Positions 34,449 to 42,667 are shown, numbered from the stretch's first letter. The stretch: 64,000 nucleotides of DNA from Streptomyces sp. NRRL S-337 (GCF_000720175.1 NZ_JOIX01000034.1:12185-76184), one strand, 5' to 3'. Program-made: numbers and translations. Notes: generated by a model from the letters alone, not told the origin.

Positions 34449-35384
34449 TCACACGGGGCGCAGCGGGCCTCCCCCCACCCGCTGCGCCCCGCCCCGTACC
34501 GCGTCCCGGAAGGCGATCGGGGTGCAGCCCGTCCGGCGCTGGAAGAACTTGCTGAAGTTCGTGGCGTCGGCGAAGCCCAGCCGGTCCGCGATCCGGGCCG
34601 CGGACCGGTCGCCGTGCGCCAGCAGCCGCTTGGCCTCCAGCACCACCCGACGGTCGATGAACTCCTTCGCCCCGACCCCGGCGGTGGCCTCGGTGGCCCG
34701 GGACAGGGTGCGCGGTGCGTACCCCAGCGCCCGGGCGTAGTCGGCGACCCGGCGGCTGCGGGTGAACCCCCGCTCCACCGCGTCCCGGAACCGCAGATAC
34801 GTCTCGCCCGCCGGGCAGCTCCCCGCGTCCCCGGCCGCCCCGTCCGGGTGCGCGGCCCGCAGCACCAGTACGGCCAGCAGATGCCGCAGCACCTCCAGAT
34901 GGACCTCCAGCGGCAGCCCGCCCAGCTCCCCGAACTCCTGGTGCAGCTGGCTCACCGCCTCGGTCACCCTGCGCGCCGCCGCGCCCCGCGGATGCCGTAC
35001 GGGCGGCCCGTACCAGTCCTCGATCCGGGCCGCGGCCGCGGTCGCCGGGTCCAGGAAGCCCGCCTCGAAGAGCACCAGCCGCCCCTCCGCGCCCGTGAGA
35101 TCGCCGAAGTGCTGCACCTGCCCGGGGCGGGACCACAGCAGATCACCCGGGGCCAGTACGTGCTCGCGGAAGTCGACGCTGTGCACCAGCCGGCCGCGGT
35201 CGAGCAGCAGCAGGTGGTGGAAGCCGGGCCGGTGCGGGGTGGACAGCCGGCAGGCGTCCGCCCGCTCCCGCAGCTCGGCGAGGGTCAGCACCTCCACGCC
35301 CGACGGCCGCCCGGCCGGCGCGGAGAACGCCACCTCCCGGATCTCCGGAACCGGCTCCCCGCCCCCCTGTCGCTTTCTGACCAT
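34449..35384 (-). CDS. AraC-family transcriptional regulator
   Basis: A 311-residue regulator. The N-terminal ~170 residues are a cupin-like sensor (HHLLLLDRGRLVHSVDF, LAPGDLLWSRPGQVQHF). The C-terminal part carries two helix-turn-helix units: RRVADYARALGYAPRTLSRAT and SAARIADRLGFADATNFSKFFQRR (written in part). The ATG at 35384 has GAAGGGA upstream. It is divergent from an NAD-binding oxidoreductase, the usual arrangement of an AraC regulator and its target. Confidence 0.87.
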   Translation of the reverse strand: MVRKRQGGGEPVPEIREVAFSAPAGRPSGVEVLTLAELRERADACRLSTPHRPGFHHLLLLDRGRLVHSVDFREHVLAPGDLLWSRPGQVQHFGDLTGAEGRLVLFEAGFLDPATAAAARIEDWYGPPVRHPRGAAARRVTEAVSQLHQEFGELGGLPLEVHLEVLRHLLAVLVLRAAHPDGAAGDAGSCPAGETYLRFRDAVERGFTRSRRVADYARALGYAPRTLSRATEATAGVGAKEFIDRRVVLEAKRLLAHGDRSAARIADRLGFADATNFSKFFQRRTGCTPIAFRDAVRGGAQRVGGGPLRPV

Positions 35385-35439
35385 GCCCGGTCCCTTCGCT
35401 ACCCCGGAATCCCCCGCTGATGGCCCTAGCGTAGGAGAG

Positions 35440-35456
35440 GTCAGCGAGACGCTGAC
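35440..35456. promoter_or_regulatory. inverted repeat in divergent promoter region
   Basis: GTCAGCG and CGCTGAC separated by AGA, perfect, midway between the AraC regulator and the oxidoreductase gene. Candidate operator, or a hairpin in one of the leaders. Confidence 0.4.
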
Positions 35457-35551
35457 GGAAAACGTCAAGTCCGTACCGCGGACCCACCGGCCGCACCGGC
35501 CCCCGTACGACCGGCCCACCCCCGGTCCACCGCACAGCTGGGAGATCCACC

Positions 35552-36202
35552 ATGTCCACGATCGCTCTCTACGGCGCCACCGGCACGATCGGCAGCCGCG
35601 TCCTCGACGAGGCGCTGCGCCGCGGCCACCAGGTCACCGCGGTCGTCCGCGATCCGGCGAAGCTCACCACGAGCCACCCGGCCCTGACAGTGACCACCGG
35701 GGACGTCCTCGACCCGGCCTCCGTCGCCGCGGTCGCCGAGGGCAAGGACGTCGTGGTCAGCGCGGTCGGCGGCGGCGACGGCCCGGGCCACCTCGCCACG
35801 ATCGAACCCGCCGCCGAGTCCCTCGTCGCCGGCCTGCGCACCCTCGGCGCGGCGGCGCCCCGGTTGATCGCGGTCGGCGGCGCCGGCTCGCTCCGCACGC
35901 CGGACGGCAAGCAGGTCTGGGACGCCGAGGGCCTGCCGGAGTTCCTGCTCCAGATCATGCACGCGCACGGCGACGCGCTGGACCTCTACCGCTCGGTCTC
36001 CGACGTGCGCTGGACCAACCTCAGCCCGGCCGCCACCATCGCGCCCGGCGAGCGCACCGGCACCTACCGCACCGCCACCGACGACCTGATCACCGACGCC
36101 GGGGGTGACAGCCGGATCTCCGCCGAGGACTACGCGGTCGCCCTCGTCGACGAGATCGAGCGGCCCCGGCACATCGGCGAGCGCTTCACCGTCGGCTACT
36201 GA
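35552..36202 (+). CDS. NAD(P)-binding SDR/NmrA-like oxidoreductase
   Basis: A 216-residue atypical short-chain dehydrogenase. N-terminal nucleotide-binding motif IALYGATGTIGSRVLDEALRRGH; further marks are VTGD-like TVTTGDVLDP, VVVSAVGGG and LIAVGGAGSL. The YxxxK pair of classical enzymes is not seen, as usual for NmrA/NAD(P)H-binding members. Cytoplasmic; substrate unknown. GGGAG precedes the ATG. Probably induced through the divergent AraC regulator. Ends at a hairpin shared with tRNA-His. Confidence 0.83.
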   Translation: MSTIALYGATGTIGSRVLDEALRRGHQVTAVVRDPAKLTTSHPALTVTTGDVLDPASVAAVAEGKDVVVSAVGGGDGPGHLATIEPAAESLVAGLRTLGAAAPRLIAVGGAGSLRTPDGKQVWDAEGLPEFLLQIMHAHGDALDLYRSVSDVRWTNLSPAATIAPGERTGTYRTATDDLITDAGGDSRISAEDYAVALVDEIERPRHIGERFTVGY

Positions 36203-36233
36203 GCGGCCCGCCGCTTCGGCCCCGGGCAACACG

Positions 36234-36262
36234 AAGGCCCCCGACCAGAGGTCGGGGGCCTT
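36234..36262. terminator. hairpin shared with tRNA-His
   Basis: AAGGCCCCCGACC (from 36234) pairs with GGTCGGGGGCCTT (to 36262) around a three- to four-base loop, followed by T residues. It serves the oxidoreductase (+) and the tRNA (-). Confidence 0.8.
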
Positions 36263-36266
36263 TCAG

Positions 36267-36342
36267 TGGGGTGAGTAACGGGACTTGAACCCGCGACATC
36301 CTGGACCACAACCAGGTGCTCTACCAGCTGAGCTATACCCAC
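36267..36342 (-). tRNA. tRNA-His (anticodon GUG)
   Basis: On the minus strand: acceptor GTGGGTA pairs with TACTCAC, D arm TAGCTCAGCTGGTAGAGC, anticodon stem-loop CCTGGTTGTGGTCCAGG with GTG, T arm CGGGTTCAAGTCCCG, discriminator C, encoded CCA. The base 5' of the acceptor stem is G, giving the genomic G-1 facing C73 that is typical for tRNA-His. Confidence 0.95.
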
Positions 36343-36447
36343 CATGACCGGTGCTGTGTGGTTCTTTTTCCCCACCGGCTGAGAAAAAGTGTACAGGGTC
36401 CGGAGGGGTGCTCGCGCCCAGGTTTCCGGCCGGGGGAGCGTGGGCGT

Positions 36448-36488
36448 GTCTTCCGGGTCACCGCGGCTGCGGCGACGACCCGGAAGAC
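36448..36488 (-). terminator. terminator of adpA-ornA unit
   Basis: GTCTTCCGGGTC (36448-36459) and GACCCGGAAGAC (36477-36488) are perfectly complementary with a 17-base loop, 13 bp past the ornA stop. Confidence 0.75.
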
Positions 36489-36501
36489 GGCCCGGGGTGT
36501 G

Positions 36502-37179
36502 TCACGACGACGGCGCGGACTGCGGCGTCACCGGCGGCGCGGACTCCGGCGTGACCGGCGGCGCGGACGCCGGTGCCGGCTCGGCCGGCAGCACGTGCTT
36601 GGCGGCGATGGCCTTCGCGGTGTCCGAGTCGGGACCGGGCTGCGGCACGAAGACCGCCTCCCGGTAGTAGCGCAGCTCCGCGATGGATTCACGGATGTCC
36701 GCCAGCGCCCGGTGGTTGCCGTTCTTGTCCGGACTGTTGAAGTAGGCCCGCGGGAACCAGCGCCGGGCCAGCTCCTTCACGGACGACACATCGACGATCC
36801 GGTAGTGGAGATGGCTCTCCAGCGCCGGCATGTCGCGCAGCAGGAAGCCACGGTCGGTGCCGACGGAATTGCCGCACAGCGGCGCCTTCCCCGGCTCCGG
36901 CACGTGCTGCCTGATGTACGCCAGCACCTGCGCCTCGGCCGCCTCCAGCGTCGTTCCGCCGTCCAGCTCCGCCAGCAGCCCGGAGGCGGTGTGCATCTGG
37001 CGCACCACCTCCGGCATGGTGCGCAGCGCCTCGGCCGGGGGGCGGATCACCACATCCACCCCGTCGCCCAGCACATTCAGCTCCGAGTCGGTGACCAGTG
37101 CGGCCACCTCGATGAGCGCGTCGTTCGCCAGCGAGAGACCGGTCATCTCGCAGTCGATCCACACCATGCGATCGTTCAT
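36502..37179 (-). CDS. ornA: oligoribonuclease
   Basis: A 225-residue DEDDh 3'-5' exonuclease that degrades 2-5-nt RNAs and pGpG from c-di-GMP breakdown. Motifs: WIDCEMTGL (D and E), the GNSVGTDRGFL helix (D), and NHRALADI (H and D). Residues ~195-225 are an Ala/Pro/Ser/Thr tail with two near-identical PPVTP units, absent from most Orn proteins. ATG at 37179 lies five bases after the adpA stop, so the two are likely co-transcribed, as in other Streptomyces, where ornA affects growth and aerial mycelium. Confidence 0.95.
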   Translation of the reverse strand: MNDRMVWIDCEMTGLSLANDALIEVAALVTDSELNVLGDGVDVVIRPPAEALRTMPEVVRQMHTASGLLAELDGGTTLEAAEAQVLAYIRQHVPEPGKAPLCGNSVGTDRGFLLRDMPALESHLHYRIVDVSSVKELARRWFPRAYFNSPDKNGNHRALADIRESIAELRYYREAVFVPQPGPDSDTAKAIAAKHVLPAEPAPASAPPVTPESAPPVTPQSAPSS

Positions 37180-37184
37180 ACATC

Positions 37185-38462
37185 TCACCCTACGGGGCGC
37201 TCGCGCTGTCCGGGGAGCACGGGGCGGCCCGCAGCCCGGCCGACCGCGGTCTCCGGCATCCGGGGGGCGTACGCGTCCGAGGTCGGTTTGGCCGCCTCGG
37301 CCGCCTCCGCCAGGCCGTGACCGGCCAGCGCGGTCGCGGAGAACCCCGCGCCCGCCCCCAGCGCCGCCCGCTCGCGCTCCGGCCGCTCGGCCCGCTCGGC
37401 CCGCTCGGGTCTGAGCGCGGGCTCGGGCGCACCGTTCTGCGGCCGGCGTGCGCGGTAGGCCGCGCGGTAGGCGGCCGGCGAGGCCCCCAGCTGGCGCCGG
37501 AAGTGGCCGCGCAGTGCGACCGGCGACCGGAACCCGCAGCGGCCGGCGACCTCGTCCACCGAATAGTCGGAGGTCTCCAGCAGCCGCTGGGCCTGCAGCA
37601 CCCGCTGGGTGATCAGCCACTGCAGCGGCGCGCTCCCGGTGAGGGAACGGAACCGCCGGTCGAAGGTGCGCCGGCTCATGTACGCGCGCGCGGCGAGCGT
37701 CTCCACGTCGAACTGTTCGTGGAGGTGCTCCAGCGCCCAGGCGACGACCTCGGCGAGCGGGTCGGCGCCGATCTCCTCCGGTAATGACCTGTCCAGGTAG
37801 CGCTGGTGGCCGAGGTCGGAGGCGGTGCGCCGGGGCGGCACCACCAGCCGGCGGGCCAGTGCGTTCGCGGCGTCCGCGCCGTGGTCGGTGCGCACGATGT
37901 GCAGGCACAGGTCGATGCCGGCAGCGGTGCCCGCGGAGGTCAGCACGTCGCCGTCATCGACGAACAGCTCCCGCGGGTCCACGTGGACGGACGGATAACG
38001 CTTGGCGAGCGTCGGCGCGTACATCCAGTGGGTCGTGGCCGGTCGGCCGTCGAGCAGTCCGGCCGCGGCGAGGACGAACGCCCCCGTGCACAGCCCGACG
38101 ATCCTGGCCCCTTCTTCGTGCGCCCGGCGCAGCGCGTCGAGCGCGGCGGGCGGCGGGGCCTGGGTGATGGAACGCCAGGCCGGTACGACGACCGTCCCGG
38201 CACGGGAGATCGCCTCCAGCCCGTAGGGGGCGGACAGCTCCAGCCCCCCGGTCGTGCGCAAAGGCGCATCTTCGCCAGCGCACACAAGCAGCCGGTACCT
38301 CGGAACCCCGGCGTCCTGTCGGTCGATGCCGAAGACCGAGAGCGGAATGGAGCTCTCGAAAATAGGGCCGCCGCTGAAGAGGAGCACCGCGACTATTTCG
38401 CGGCGCCGTCGGGCGGCGAGCTTGCGTGCGGCATCTGGTACGGCAGCGGAGTCCTGGCTCAT
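37185..38462 (-). CDS. adpA: AdpA (BldH) developmental regulator with TTA codon
   Basis: A 425-residue AraC/XylS regulator that activates development and secondary metabolism genes. N-terminal DJ-1/PfpI-like dimerisation domain (REIVAVLLFSGGPIFESSIPLSVFGI, shortened; IVGLCTGAFVLAAAGLLDG) and C-terminal two-HTH DNA-binding domain (LAARAYMSRRTFDRRF, VDEVAGRCGFRSPVALRGHF). Leu227, between the domains in RSLPEE, is encoded by TTA (37782-37784). This codon makes adpA translation depend on bldA tRNA-Leu in other streptomycetes. The C-terminal ~90 residues are longer and more variable than in S. coelicolor. ATG at 38462; GAGGGGGG lies upstream. Confidence 0.97.
   Translation of the reverse strand: MSQDSAAVPDAARKLAARRRREIVAVLLFSGGPIFESSIPLSVFGIDRQDAGVPRYRLLVCAGEDAPLRTTGGLELSAPYGLEAISRAGTVVVPAWRSITQAPPPAALDALRRAHEEGARIVGLCTGAFVLAAAGLLDGRPATTHWMYAPTLAKRYPSVHVDPRELFVDDGDVLTSAGTAAGIDLCLHIVRTDHGADAANALARRLVVPPRRTASDLGHQRYLDRSLPEEIGADPLAEVVAWALEHLHEQFDVETLAARAYMSRRTFDRRFRSLTGSAPLQWLITQRVLQAQRLLETSDYSVDEVAGRCGFRSPVALRGHFRRQLGASPAAYRAAYRARRPQNGAPEPALRPERAERAERPERERAALGAGAGFSATALAGHGLAEAAEAAKPTSDAYAPRMPETAVGRAAGRPVLPGQRERPVG
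37782..37784 (-). promoter_or_regulatory. in-frame TTA codon in adpA (bldA control)
   Basis: The only TTA codon noted in adpA, in a genome where Leu is nearly always CTG or CTC. Its place between the PfpI and AraC domains is the conserved one in Streptomyces adpA. Confidence 0.93.
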
Positions 38463-38811
38463 GGCACTTAAGCCCCCCTCGGTCGTCTCGCCCTCTCGGT
38501 ACTGCACAGTTCCCCCGCCGTCACTACCAAGATCGAATCTACTGTGTCCCGTGAGGATGGAGTGCCAAGTTCACCACCCGCTGGTATGTCGATATGGCAA
38601 CTTGGCGCGAAGCATTCGATCACGAAGCGTTCCACTCGTCGGCCCTGCAAGGGAAGTACGCGTCTCGGCTCTGCCCGTTCGCAGGAGGACACAACCATGC
38701 CCAGCGGTCCTTTCCGCCCTGCTCACACCGGGGTTGGGGGGTGCCGGGGGCAAGGCGGGGGCCCCGTCCGGAAGTTGGCTGAAAACGGTCGTGCGCGGAC
38801 TTGCGGACGCC
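38463..38811. promoter_or_regulatory. adpA upstream regulatory region
   Basis: About 350 bp with lower GC than its neighbours. It contains an inverted repeat GCCAAGTT (38564-38571) / AACTTGGC (38599-38606). The right arm overlaps TGGCGCGAAG (38603-38612), one mismatch from the AdpA-binding consensus TGGCSNGWWY, so autoregulation is plausible. On the plus strand AGGAGGACACAACC precedes an ATG at 38697, opening a 108-codon frame that overlaps the next gene; its coding quality is poor. Confidence 0.5.
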
Positions 38812-39117
38812 TCAGTCGACCGGCGTACGCCGTTCGACGTGCCGCCCGCCCCTGCGCGCCCGCGCCCCAGAACGTCCGCTTCTGTCCCGTTGTCGTCCGG
38901 CGGCGCGCCTGCGGAGTCCGGCCGCGGTCCGTTCGGACCGCCGCAGCAGCGCGCGGCAGGCACAGGTCACCGCGGCCAGACCGGCGGCGGTGCCGGCCGC
39001 GCCGGCCCACGAGGCGCCGCTGATGATCAGTACGAAGGGGACCAGGGCGCAGCTGAACGCGCCCCAGCGCACGACGTCGCTCACTGGGTCGGGTGATCTG
39101 TCGGGCGGCAACGGCAC
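38812..39117 (-). CDS. small membrane protein upstream of adpA
   Basis: A 101-residue protein with two hydrophobic helices (WGAFSCALVPFVLIISGASW and AGAAGTAAGLAAVTCACRAL) and a highly basic C-terminal half (about 18 Arg in the last 40 residues), which should be cytoplasmic. The GTG at 39117 has GGGGAGC six to ten bases upstream. A small gene of this kind lies at the same place in S. coelicolor as I recall. It reads toward adpA, so its transcript may run into the adpA leader. Function unknown. Confidence 0.65.
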   Translation of the reverse strand: MPLPPDRSPDPVSDVVRWGAFSCALVPFVLIISGASWAGAAGTAAGLAAVTCACRALLRRSERTAAGLRRRAAGRQRDRSGRSGARARRGGRHVERRTPVD

Positions 39118-39483
39118 CTCGTGCTCCCCTCGGGCGGGCTGCTACTACAACGTCACCGACGATCTTGGGTCACCGCGAGGGGTACGTACGGGGGCAGGAC
39201 GGGGCATTGCCATCCGCGCCACGCTCCGGCATGCTCCGGGGAACGTTCGAGGCCCCCGTCCACCTCGTCCGGGCACCCGGTGCCCGCGGCGGGCTCTGGG
39301 CAGCGGGGGAGTGGCGCCGTACTCTTGGGGTATCGGCTTGGGAAGATGATTCCCAGTCGTATCGTTCCTCTTTGAACTATGGCTCCCGAGCCTCGATCGA
39401 GCCAGCTCAGTCAACTGCCGGATCAAGTCAATCGCCGTTCCCCGTTCGCCCCTCCGCAAGAGGACGTCCTCGCCGAGACACCA
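39118..39483. other. intergenic region between divergent genes
   Basis: 366 bp between the small membrane gene and the stress protein. A TTGGGGTATC box near 39333 and the inverted repeat TGGGAA-gatga-TTCCCA near 39343-39358 are possible promoter or operator elements. The frame of the stress protein is open back to an ATG at 39379 without a ribosome site. Nothing else supported. Confidence 0.35.
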
Positions 39484-40005
39484 ATGGCCGGTCACGAAAT
39501 CCCCGAACCCGCGGACCGCAAGCAGGTCGCCGATCCGATGGCGGACCTGGAAGCGGCGGAAAAGACGCGCCACTCCTGCGATCCGGCATTCCGGCACGGC
39601 GTCGTGGTCGGCTTCGACGGCTCCATGTCGAGCGAACGCGCGTTGGCGTATGCAATCGGTATCGCGCGGCGGCACAGCGCCGGATTGATCATCGTCCACG
39701 TCGCCAACCGGCTCCCGACGACGGTCTGGGCGGGCTGCGAGCCCCCGGTCTTCGTCGACGTACCGGACCACCGCACCGAGGTGCTCGGGCTGGAGCTGGC
39801 CTGCGCGGACCACCTCTCCGAGGTGCCCTGGATCCTGGTCGAGCGCGGCGGGGACATCTGCCACGAGCTGGAGGAGGTCGGCCGGGAGTACGAGGCCGAC
39901 GCGATCGTGGTCGGCTCGACGCACGGCATCGTCGGCCGGATCTTCGGCTCGGTCGCGGGACGGCTGGCCCGCCGGGCGCAGCGCCCGGTCATCGTGATCC
40001 CCTGA
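39484..40005 (+). CDS. universal stress protein (UspA family)
   Basis: A 173-residue USP. VVVGFDGSMSSERALAYA (first strand and helix), SAGLIIVHVANR, the ILVERGGDICHELEEVG helix and the ATP-binding end VVGSTHGIVGRIFGSVAGRLARRAQRPVIVIP (shortened reading: G-2x-G-9x-G-S pattern) are present. The ATG at 39484 gives the usual length with a ~40-residue polar N-terminal extension. Cytoplasmic; USPs help in dormancy and stress. Ends before two hairpins. Confidence 0.85.
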   Translation: MAGHEIPEPADRKQVADPMADLEAAEKTRHSCDPAFRHGVVVGFDGSMSSERALAYAIGIARRHSAGLIIVHVANRLPTTVWAGCEPPVFVDVPDHRTEVLGLELACADHLSEVPWILVERGGDICHELEEVGREYEADAIVVGSTHGIVGRIFGSVAGRLARRAQRPVIVIP

Positions 40006-40229
40006 CGGATCGCTTCTTCTCCCGTTCTCCCGCGCCCAGTTGAGGACGCGTCAAGAACGGCCCCGGTCGGCGTCCTTCTCATCTCTTGTGCAGCGAAAGA
40101 GGTGGATTGTGCGCCAAAGAAGGGTAGAAAACGGTCACGTGGGCGCGCCGCACACGGGCCCGGCGGCCGCGCGCACGGCAACTGCGTGCTGCCGGCCGGG
40201 AGGTGACGGTTCCCAGGCGGTGGCATCCC

Positions 40230-40253
40230 GCCGGCGTTTTGGGCGACGCCGGC
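40230..40253. terminator. hairpin in usp-glmS interval
   Basis: GCCGGCGT and ACGCCGGC, perfect 8-bp arms, eight-base loop. Confidence 0.6.
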
Positions 40254-40268
40254 ACAGGGGAGGCGGCG

Positions 40269-40303
40269 GCGTCGCGCGCGTAATGGTGGCACGCGCGCGA
40301 CGC
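40269..40303. terminator. 13-bp perfect inverted repeat
   Basis: GCGTCGCGCGCGT and ACGCGCGCGACGC with loop AATGGTGGC, 96 bp after the glmS stop. Strong hairpin in RNA on either strand. Confidence 0.65.
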
Positions 40304-40398
40304 GGTCGCTTTGTGCGCCCAAGTCGGCGCCGCTCCCGCGGAGGTGGTTGCTCGCCGCGGGGGTTGTGCAATTGTCGCTTCGGTGGAACGGGCGGTGA

Positions 40399-42225
40399 CT
40401 ACTCGACCGTGACGGACTTGGCGAGGTTGCGGGGCTTGTCGATGTCCCGGCCGAGGGCCAACGCCGTGTGGTAGGCGAGCAGTTGGAGCGGGATACCCAT
40501 CAGGATCGGGTCCAGCTCGGGCTCGTTCTTCGGCACGATGATGGTGTCGTCGGCCTTCTCCTGGTCCTGGTGCGCGACGGCCAGGATGCGGCCGCTGCGG
40601 GCCTTGATCTCCTCCAGGGCGGCGCGGTTCTTCTCCAGCAGGTCGTCGTCCGGGACGATCGCGACGGTCGGCATGGCGGGCTCGATGAGGGCCAGCGGGC
40701 CGTGCTTGAGCTCGGAGGCCGGGTACGCCTCGGCGTGGATGTAGGAGACCTCCTTGAGCTTCAGGGACGCCTCACGGGCCACCGGGTAGCCGCGGACCCG
40801 GCCGATGAACATCATCGACTTGGCGTCCGCGTAGCGCGCCGCCAGCTTCTTGATCTCGTCCTCGCCCTTGAGGATCTCGTCGATCTGGCCGGGCAGCTTG
40901 CGCAGGCCGTCGATGATCCGCTTGCCGTCCGCGACGGACAGGTCGCGGATGCGGCCGAGGTGCAGGGCGAGCAGCGCGAAGGAGACCACCATGTTGGTGA
41001 AGCACTTGGTGGACACCACGCAGACCTCCGGGCCGGCGTGGACGTAGATGCCGCCGTCGGTCTCCCGGGCGATCGCCGAGCCGACCACGTTCACCAGGCC
41101 GAGCACCCGCGCGCCCTTGCGCTTGAGCTCCTGGACGGCCGCCAGCACGTCGTAGGTCTCACCGGACTGGGAGACCGCGACGTAGAGCGTGTCGGGGTCC
41201 ACGACCGGGTCGCGGTAGCGGAACTCGGAGGCCGGCTCGGCGTCCGAGGGGATGCGGGCCAGCTCCTCGATCATCTGCGCGCCGATCTGGCCGGCGTGGT
41301 ACGAGGTGCCGCAGCCGAGGATCTTGACCCGGCGGATGGTGCGGGCCTCCCGGGCGTCGAGGTTGAGGCCGCCGAGGTGCACGGTGGAGAACCGGTCGTC
41401 GATCCGGCCGCGCAGCGCGCGGTCCACCGCGTCCGCCTGCTCGGAGATCTCCTTGTGCATGTAGGTGTCGTGGGCGCCCATGTCGTACGACTCGGCCGCG
41501 TACTCGACCGTCTCCGGGGCGCTGGTGGTCCGTGAGCCCTCGGTGGTGTACGTGCGGTAGTCGTCGGCCTTCAGGGTGGCCATCTCGCCGTCGTCGAGCG
41601 TGACGACCTGGCGGGTGTGCGAGACCAGCGCGGCGACGTCGGACGAGACGAACATCTCGTGCTCGCCGATGCCGAGCACGACCGGGGAGCCGTTGCGGGC
41701 GACCACGATCCGGTCGGTGAAGTCGGAGTGCAGCACGGCGATGCCGTAGGTGCCCTCGATGTGCCGCAGCGCCTCGCGGACCTTCTCCTCCAGCGTCTCG
41801 GCCTGGGAGCGGCCGATGAGGTGCGCGAGGACCTCGGTGTCGGTCTCGGAGGCGAAGGTGACGCCGTCGGCGGTCAGCCGGGTGCGCAGCTCGGCGGCGT
41901 TGTCGATGATGCCGTTGTGGACGACGGCGACCTTGCCCTCGGTGTCCAGGTGCGGGTGGGCGTTGTCGTCGGTGGGCGCGCCGTGGGTGGCCCAGCGGGT
42001 GTGCGCGATGCCGGTGGTGCCGGCGAACCGCTTCGGCAGCCGGGCCTCCAGGTCCCGGACCCGGCCCTTGGCCTTGGCGGTCTTCAGACCCGCGGACTTG
42101 CCGGTGCCGCTCGCGTGGAGGGCGATGCCGGCCGAGTCGTAACCGCGGTACTCCAGGCGGGCCAGGCCCTCCAGGAGCAGCGGAGCAACATCACGTTTGC
42201 CGATATATCCGACGATCCCGCACAT
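40399..42225 (-). CDS. glmS: glutamine-fructose-6-phosphate aminotransferase
   Basis: A 608-residue GlmS that makes glucosamine-6-phosphate from fructose-6-phosphate and glutamine, the entry to peptidoglycan amino sugars. N-terminal glutaminase: Cys2 in MCGIVGYIG, then TRWATHG and VVHNGIIDN. Two SIS isomerase domains: GCGTSYHAG, SQSGETYDVLA, FIGRVRGYPVAREASLKLKE (in part), HGPLALIE; C-terminus KSVTVE as usual. ATG at 42225 has GGAGGG upstream. Its divergent-side neighbours are a small unknown gene and GH20 hexosaminidase, so synthesis and recycling of GlcNAc sit together. Confidence 0.97.
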   Translation of the reverse strand: MCGIVGYIGKRDVAPLLLEGLARLEYRGYDSAGIALHASGTGKSAGLKTAKAKGRVRDLEARLPKRFAGTTGIAHTRWATHGAPTDDNAHPHLDTEGKVAVVHNGIIDNAAELRTRLTADGVTFASETDTEVLAHLIGRSQAETLEEKVREALRHIEGTYGIAVLHSDFTDRIVVARNGSPVVLGIGEHEMFVSSDVAALVSHTRQVVTLDDGEMATLKADDYRTYTTEGSRTTSAPETVEYAAESYDMGAHDTYMHKEISEQADAVDRALRGRIDDRFSTVHLGGLNLDAREARTIRRVKILGCGTSYHAGQIGAQMIEELARIPSDAEPASEFRYRDPVVDPDTLYVAVSQSGETYDVLAAVQELKRKGARVLGLVNVVGSAIARETDGGIYVHAGPEVCVVSTKCFTNMVVSFALLALHLGRIRDLSVADGKRIIDGLRKLPGQIDEILKGEDEIKKLAARYADAKSMMFIGRVRGYPVAREASLKLKEVSYIHAEAYPASELKHGPLALIEPAMPTVAIVPDDDLLEKNRAALEEIKARSGRILAVAHQDQEKADDTIIVPKNEPELDPILMGIPLQLLAYHTALALGRDIDKPRNLAKSVTVE

Positions 42226-42299
42226 ACAGTGACCCTCCGAGAAAGACGTGTGTCGGTTGTGGTGTGCCCGGTGTCCGCCGGGCGCCGGCCGTGGACCGG

Positions 42300-42587
42300 T
42301 CAGCCGTAGACGAGGCGGCGCAGCTGGCGGGCGGAGAGATCGGGCGGGGCCACGGCGCGGTGCGGCATCTCGTGGCGGATCCGTTCGAAGATCTCCTCGT
42401 TCCGCAGCCCCTGGGACTGCAGCTCCCGATGGCGCCGGCGGACGAACTCCTCCGTCGTCTCGTCGAAGTACGCCAGCACGTCCAGCACCACCCGGGTGGC
42501 CTCACCGCGCTGCAGCGGTGTGCTGCGCACCAGGTGGTCCACCAGGTCTTCGTGTGGCGCATCCGCGCGGTTCCGGCGTTCGAGCAC
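42300..42587 (-). CDS. conserved small protein between glmS and hexosaminidase
   Basis: A ~95-residue cytoplasmic protein, largely helical and charged: HEDLVDHLVRSTPLQRGEA, YFDETTEEFVRRRHRELQ, LRNEEIFERIRHEMPHRAV. No known motif. The GTG at 42587 is chosen because coding character ends there and because it leaves the palindrome and DasR-like site in the intergenic region; an in-frame ATG at 42710 is possible and would put both sites inside the gene. It reads toward glmS with a 74-bp gap. Confidence 0.65.
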   Translation of the reverse strand: MLERRNRADAPHEDLVDHLVRSTPLQRGEATRVVLDVLAYFDETTEEFVRRRHRELQSQGLRNEEIFERIRHEMPHRAVAPPDLSARQLRRLVYG

Positions 42588-42627
42588 CCGTAGATACTGC
42601 GGGGAGCCGCCAGGATTCGCAAGAAAT

Positions 42628-42645
42628 CTGCCCGATATCGGGCAG
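42628..42645. promoter_or_regulatory. 18-bp perfect palindrome
   Basis: CTGCCCGATATCGGGCAG, a complete palindrome without a spacer, about 40 bp upstream of the small gene and 125 bp upstream of the hexosaminidase. Candidate operator for an unknown dimeric regulator. Confidence 0.55.
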
Positions 42646-42667
42646 GTACCCGGTTTGGGTGCGGGAA

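Larger units (their letters stand above)
40006..40398. other. convergent intergenic region with two hairpins
   Basis: 393 bp between the stress protein and glmS 3' ends. Apart from two strong inverted repeats (listed separately) it shows no convincing gene; frames crossing it overlap glmS or have poor codon use. A Cys-poor, Arg-rich frame on the plus strand is likely chance. Confidence 0.45.

Noticed and set aside
40040..40474. Plus-strand frame in the usp-glmS gap
   Set aside because: It overlaps the glmS 3' end, has no ribosome site, and contains the two hairpins; a coding role is unlikely.
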